From Leptothermofonsia sichuanensis E412 (lineage in GTDB: Bacteria; Cyanobacteriota; Cyanobacteriia; Leptolyngbyales; Leptolyngbyaceae), in the NCBI RefSeq assembly GCF_019891175.1, contig NZ_CP072600.1, positions 1,984,001 through 2,048,000 of the forward strand: DNA of 64,000 bases, read 5' to 3'. The translations under genes and the position numbers were made by a program. Under the pieces are notes generated by a model. The model was given only the letters and a program-made list of their open reading frames with translations, had not been told where the DNA came from and made no database searches. Every line of letters starts with the position of its first letter. The stretch's first letter is position 1. Positions 60,676 through 64,000 of the stretch are shown here, in pieces.

Positions 60676-62373
60676 ATGGTGACCCAGCGTTTTCCGGCTA
60701 TTCCCTGCAAACAGGTTCGATCTTCAGTCCGCTATCGACTCCCGCTCAGGTGCCTACCATTTGGATTGCTTGCCTTCCTCTGGTGGAGCGGGATGACCGA
60801 TCCACTCCTGGCAAATAGTCCAAACCGGGTCCAACCCAACGCTTCCATCAACATTGCTCAACTTCCCCTGGGGGCAACGGTTATCCACGTTAATCCGGCG
60901 TCAGGACAGGATATTCCTAATGCGGGTAGTCAGGCTCTCCCCTTCCGCACTGTGACCTATGCCCTTCAGCAGGCTCAAGCTGGAATGGTCGTGCAACTGG
61001 AACGGGGTAGTTACACCCACCACACTGGCGAAGTTTTCCCACTGATCATTCCTCCCGGTGTGACGCTGGTTGGGGAAGAAGCAACCAAAGGGCAGACTGT
61101 CGCCCTGATTGGGGGCGGAATTCTCATCAGTCCTACGTTTGCCCGTCAAAATGTCACCATCCTGGCGGGAAAGGATACGGAGATTCGGGGTATCTCTGTT
61201 ACCAATCCCAATGTGCGGGGAACTGGCATCTGGATAGAGTCCACCAACCCTAAAATCAAGCACTGTACCTTCTCCAATAGCCATCGTGAAGGCATCTTTG
61301 TGACGGGTACAGGGAATCCCAATATTGAGAAAAATGTGTTTACTCAAAATGGCGGCAATGGCATCTCAATTGCCAGCAATGCCAGAGGGGAAATTCATGA
61401 CAACCTGTTTCAGAATACAGGATTTGGGCTGGCGATCGGTGGCAACTCTGCCCCTTTAGTCTCCGGCAACCAGATTATTGAGAATGTGGATGGAGTTTAC
61501 ATTAACGACGCTGCCCGCCCCATCCTGCGGAAAAATTTAATTGAAAACAACAGGCGAGATGGCGTTGTAGCCACAACAAAGGCTCAACCCGACCTGGGGA
61601 ATGCTGAAAGCTCTGGTGACAATACCATTCGTGGAAATCGCCAGTACGATCTGAACAATGTTACCCCAGGGATCCTCTATTCCGTTGGCAATGCCCTGAA
61701 TCCTGAGCGAGTCAAGGGAGCTATCCAATTTACGGCTCCAGTAGCGGCTGGTGGACAGAGTGTCTTTCGAGATGTCCAGGGCCACTGGGCGCAGGCTTAT
61801 ATTGATGCTCTGGCAAAGCAGGGCATCATCAGTGGCTTCCCAGATGGTACCTTTCGACCTGGAGATCCGGTCACCCGGGCGCAGTTTGCCGCCATCATTA
61901 CCAGAGCATTTGCACCCACGCCTAAACAACCCCGCTTGGAATTCAGGGATGTCTCCTCTGCCTTTTGGGGTTACCAGGCAATTCAAACTACGGTCCAGGG
62001 AGGATTTATGAAGGGCTATCCAGAGGGGGTGTTTCAGCCCGAACAGCCCATTCCCAGAGTCCAGGCACTGGTTTCTCTGGTGGCTGGACTCGGTTTCAGT
62101 GGGGGAAGTCATGATGTTCTGGCTCGCTACCAGGATGGAGGGCAAGTTCCATCCTGGGCAACCGGGGCGATCGCCGCTGCGACCGAGCGCAAAATTGTAG
62201 TCAACTACCCCAGCCTGAGTTTGTTAAACCCCAACCGCAACGCCAGTCGAGCAGACGTAGCTGCGTTTGTCTATCAGGCACTGGTCAATGCAGGCAAAGT
62301 AGAAGCGATTTCGTCCCCTTATATTGTGAGCGATAGAGGGGTGGGGACACTGCTGAATAGCCCTATGAATTGA
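60676..62373 (+). CDS. Exported beta-helix protein with S-layer-homology domains
   Basis: A 565-residue exported protein. Residues 1-46 include a signal peptide. Residues about 65-340 are a DUF1565-type right-handed beta-helix (VIHVNPASGQDIPNAGSQAL, PFRTVTYALQQAQAGMVVQL; repeats such as NPNIEKNVFTQNGGNGISIA). The C-terminal part carries SLH modules (FRDVQGHWAQAYIDALAKQG, GFPDGTFRPGDPVTRAQFAA; FRDVSSAFWGYQAIQTTVQG), which bind cell-wall polymers. It is likely a surface- or wall-associated protein; any polysaccharide-cleaving activity is unproven. Confidence 0.88.
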   Translation: MVTQRFPAIPCKQVRSSVRYRLPLRCLPFGLLAFLWWSGMTDPLLANSPNRVQPNASINIAQLPLGATVIHVNPASGQDIPNAGSQALPFRTVTYALQQAQAGMVVQLERGSYTHHTGEVFPLIIPPGVTLVGEEATKGQTVALIGGGILISPTFARQNVTILAGKDTEIRGISVTNPNVRGTGIWIESTNPKIKHCTFSNSHREGIFVTGTGNPNIEKNVFTQNGGNGISIASNARGEIHDNLFQNTGFGLAIGGNSAPLVSGNQIIENVDGVYINDAARPILRKNLIENNRRDGVVATTKAQPDLGNAESSGDNTIRGNRQYDLNNVTPGILYSVGNALNPERVKGAIQFTAPVAAGGQSVFRDVQGHWAQAYIDALAKQGIISGFPDGTFRPGDPVTRAQFAAIITRAFAPTPKQPRLEFRDVSSAFWGYQAIQTTVQGGFMKGYPEGVFQPEQPIPRVQALVSLVAGLGFSGGSHDVLARYQDGGQVPSWATGAIAAATERKIVVNYPSLSLLNPNRNASRADVAAFVYQALVNAGKVEAISSPYIVSDRGVGTLLNSPMN

Positions 62374-62497
62374 AAGTCTTTAATTCATACAACGCTCAAT
62401 TCATACCCGACATTACCAGCGCCGGGAAGGGGGGAGGGACAGCGTGAAGAAACGAAGGAGTGAAAGGGTTTTAATGCTTCACTCTTCACCTGTAAAA

Positions 62498-62536
62498 AGA
62501 AGCCAGGGATCAACTACCACTTGACTCCTGGCTTCT
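62498..62536. terminator. Hairpin between convergent genes
   Basis: Arms AGAAGCCAGG and CCTGGCTTCT with a 19-base loop, followed by a pyrimidine-rich stretch. It could terminate both the SLH gene and the following minus-strand gene. Confidence 0.5.
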
Positions 62537-62598
62537 GCTCCCGCATCATGTGCAATGCACCCTGGGAGACGCACCTAAACTTTCCTGATCTGGTAATC

Positions 62599-63132
62599 TT
62601 ACTTCTGCAAATCAGCCTTGCAGGTATTCAACATCCGGTAGTCGTTTGCGCTGATTTCAGCAATCCGATGGAAGCCCTGTAAACTCACTTTTTCAGCGCC
62701 ACCTTCAGTTGATGCGACTGTAGAGCCTGTTTCCAGCGCAATGTCAAAGGGGTTGGTGCTACGGTCATAGCTGTTGACGACGGTCAGCGCAAGCTGGTTT
62801 TGCTTGAACGAACCGGAAGCGCAGTCAAAGGATGAGCGGGGCATGTACAGAGCACCCACCACCTTGCCCTGGTTCACTTCAAATACAAAATAGCCCTGAC
62901 CTATTTGCTCTGGCTGAGGCGATTGTCCGTAGAGGTAAACTCCATTGGGCAGGTTGGCGACGGGAGCAGAAAACGCGGAGACCTGCACAGATGACCGGGC
63001 AGGAGATTCTGCGATCGCCGGTAAGTTGACCGCTGCAATACCAACTGCCAGCGTGCTGATTAAGAGCCTGGCATAACGGTTCAGAAAAGAACCTGGTCGA
63101 AAATTTTGATCTAATCGCAGGTTTCGCATCAT
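62599..63132 (-). CDS. Predicted exported protein of unknown function
   Basis: A 177-residue protein. A basic N-terminus and hydrophobic core (RLLISTLAVGIAAVNLPAIA) form a signal peptide. The mature part (GVYLYGQSPQPEQIGQGYFV, FEVNQGKVVGALYMPRSSFD, CASGSFKQNQLALTV) is beta-rich with two Cys (DCASGS, NTCKAD) that may pair. Similar proteins are common in cyanobacteria, without known function. It is convergent with the SLH gene. Confidence 0.68.
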   Translation of the reverse strand: MMRNLRLDQNFRPGSFLNRYARLLISTLAVGIAAVNLPAIAESPARSSVQVSAFSAPVANLPNGVYLYGQSPQPEQIGQGYFVFEVNQGKVVGALYMPRSSFDCASGSFKQNQLALTVVNSYDRSTNPFDIALETGSTVASTEGGAEKVSLQGFHRIAEISANDYRMLNTCKADLQK

Positions 63133-63810
63133 AATTCTCAGGGGCTTTTTGAAATAGAGGATTCAAATAAGACGTTCGAGATGAACAAACTTTCCAGCAG
63201 TGAGAAAACAGAAATTTAGAGAATGCAGATTACAAGAACGATCAGCCTGTGCAATCGTCACCTTTCTTAGTCAGGAGAAACCAGGTTTTGCAGTGCAAAA
63301 CCTTTCCTGATGCTGCCTCAGGGAAGAAAGGAAGCTTAACCGCTCAGGGATGGAACCAGCGAGGACTGAAGTAAATTCAGCATCTGGCTAACGCTGGCTA
63401 CAAGTCCCTCGTGCCCAATTCCGGGAACAATAACAAAATAAAATGTTTCCGAAATCCTTGCCTCGTCCACCTGACTCATCTGATCGGGTGAGTCGCCATC
63501 CCCTTTGACAGATGTTTTGATAAATACGCCGATTACAAAAGCTGTCTTGTATTCCTATCTATAATCAAATCATTAAGCAGAAGTCCGTGCAATTACGTTT
63601 AGTGACAGTTTTGAGAGTGGGAGTTACTTCTGGAGGCGCACAGGTGTTCCAGAGCCATTGTGTGCTTCTTTTCTACGATGGGTACTATTCAATTAGGATG
63701 GAAACGAGTTGAGTGGGTAGGGGCATCTACCATCAGGGCAATTGTTCACGTTTTGTCGGAGAATAATAATCCTTACCTGACCTCTGCTTGATCCTGCGTT
63801 TGAAGCTTAC
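63133..63810. other. Long intergenic region, no gene seen
   Basis: 678 bases without a credible reading frame. It holds promoters for two divergent genes, with a direct repeat AGGAAAGGTTTTGCA-like tract near 63281-63305. No RNA gene was recognised. Confidence 0.4.
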
Positions 63811-64000
63811 ATGACGGAATTCCGATTCACCCCCATAGGAATAGTCAGGATGAGCCGCCAACTGGTGTCTCGAATCCTGAAACATCCTGTTGTTGTGGCC
63901 AGTATTTTGATCACAGGACTGACGCTTGCTGTGAGGCAGGCAGGTGGACTGCAAACGCTGGAACTGATGGCGTTTGACCAGATGATGCGGCAGTGCCCTG
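63811..64000 (+). CDS. CHASE2-domain protein, 3' partial
   Basis: The frame opens at ATG 63811 (alternatively 63850, with AGG just before it) and runs off the window. After a short start it has a membrane helix (HPVVVASILITGLTLAVRQA) and GGLQTLELMAFDQMMRQCP, the entry pattern of CHASE2 domains, in which Q-x-x-E-L-x-x-F-D-x-M-x-R is typical. CHASE2 is an extracellular sensing domain often followed by kinase or cyclase domains; the output domain lies outside the window. Confidence 0.7.
   Translation, partial: MTEFRFTPIGIVRMSRQLVSRILKHPVVVASILITGLTLAVRQAGGLQTLELMAFDQMMRQCP

Noticed and set aside
63133-63810. Possible RNA gene in the long final gap
   Set aside because: No tRNA arms or conserved RNA motifs seen by eye; a covariance search would be decisive.

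Overview
The window is cyanobacterial chromosome. The evidence is the dense HIP1 octamer GCGATCGC throughout, a PsbY gene, a multi-subunit ClpP/ClpR cluster, glycogen synthase, a Nat/Liv-type amino acid ABC transporter and many conserved cyanobacterial proteins of unknown function. The many short palindromic repeats, polypurine tracts and decayed insertion sequences suggest a filamentous, repeat-rich lineage, but I cannot name a genus. I saw no rRNA, tRNA or CRISPR array.

Layout. 1-7180: mtnP (5' partial), era, pfkA, a surE deletion scar with toxin-antitoxin and transposase debris, two secreted proteins behind a shared upstream motif, and a GspE/PilB-like ATPase. 7237-11932: an accessory island. 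It starts with a frameshifted REP-associated transposase, followed by a diversity-generating retroelement (DGR). The DGR accessory gene (avd) is split by an IS630-family element, its reverse transcriptase is split by an IS1-family element, and an adenine-rich template repeat and a CHAT-domain gene remnant follow. No variable-repeat target gene is visible. 11966-31629: housekeeping (anti-sigma-like ATPase, J-domain protein, Clp cluster, histidine kinase, uvrB, glgA, phosphoribosyltransferase, uracil-DNA glycosylase, pyrF, sensor protein, tyrS, class A PBP), with repeat-filled gaps. 31685-36451: cupin, a deletion scar joining a permease fragment to an MFS fragment, a GT39 glycosyltransferase and a serpin. 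36580-49439: DUF4394 protein, J-domain/WD40 protein, amidohydrolase, rplU-rpmA, xthA, a chelatase-like protein with a His-rich tail, LapA-like protein, gamma carbonic anhydrase-like protein and psbY. 49740-64000: SRPBCC protein, a truncated IS630 element, livG-livM, GTPase/DUF697 protein, a glycosyltransferase-TPR-methyltransferase fusion, moeA, DUF1400 protein, an S-layer-homology/beta-helix protein, and the start of a CHASE2-like gene.

The most interesting system is the broken DGR. Excising the two insertion sequences, with one copy of each target duplication, restores a 121-residue Avd-like protein and a 352-residue reverse transcriptase whose genes overlap by ATGA. The template repeat just downstream encodes a C-type-lectin/FGE-like segment rich in AAY codons, so its target gene is expected elsewhere in the genome or has been lost.

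A second theme is genome erosion by small mobile or repetitive elements. An 80-bp MITE-like family has two copies flanked by direct repeats, two other palindromic families and a 92-bp repeat recur, and polypurine tracts have expanded inside era and a GT39 gene. Decayed genes (surE, permease, MFS, AI-2E transporter, toxin, transposases) mark deletion joints.
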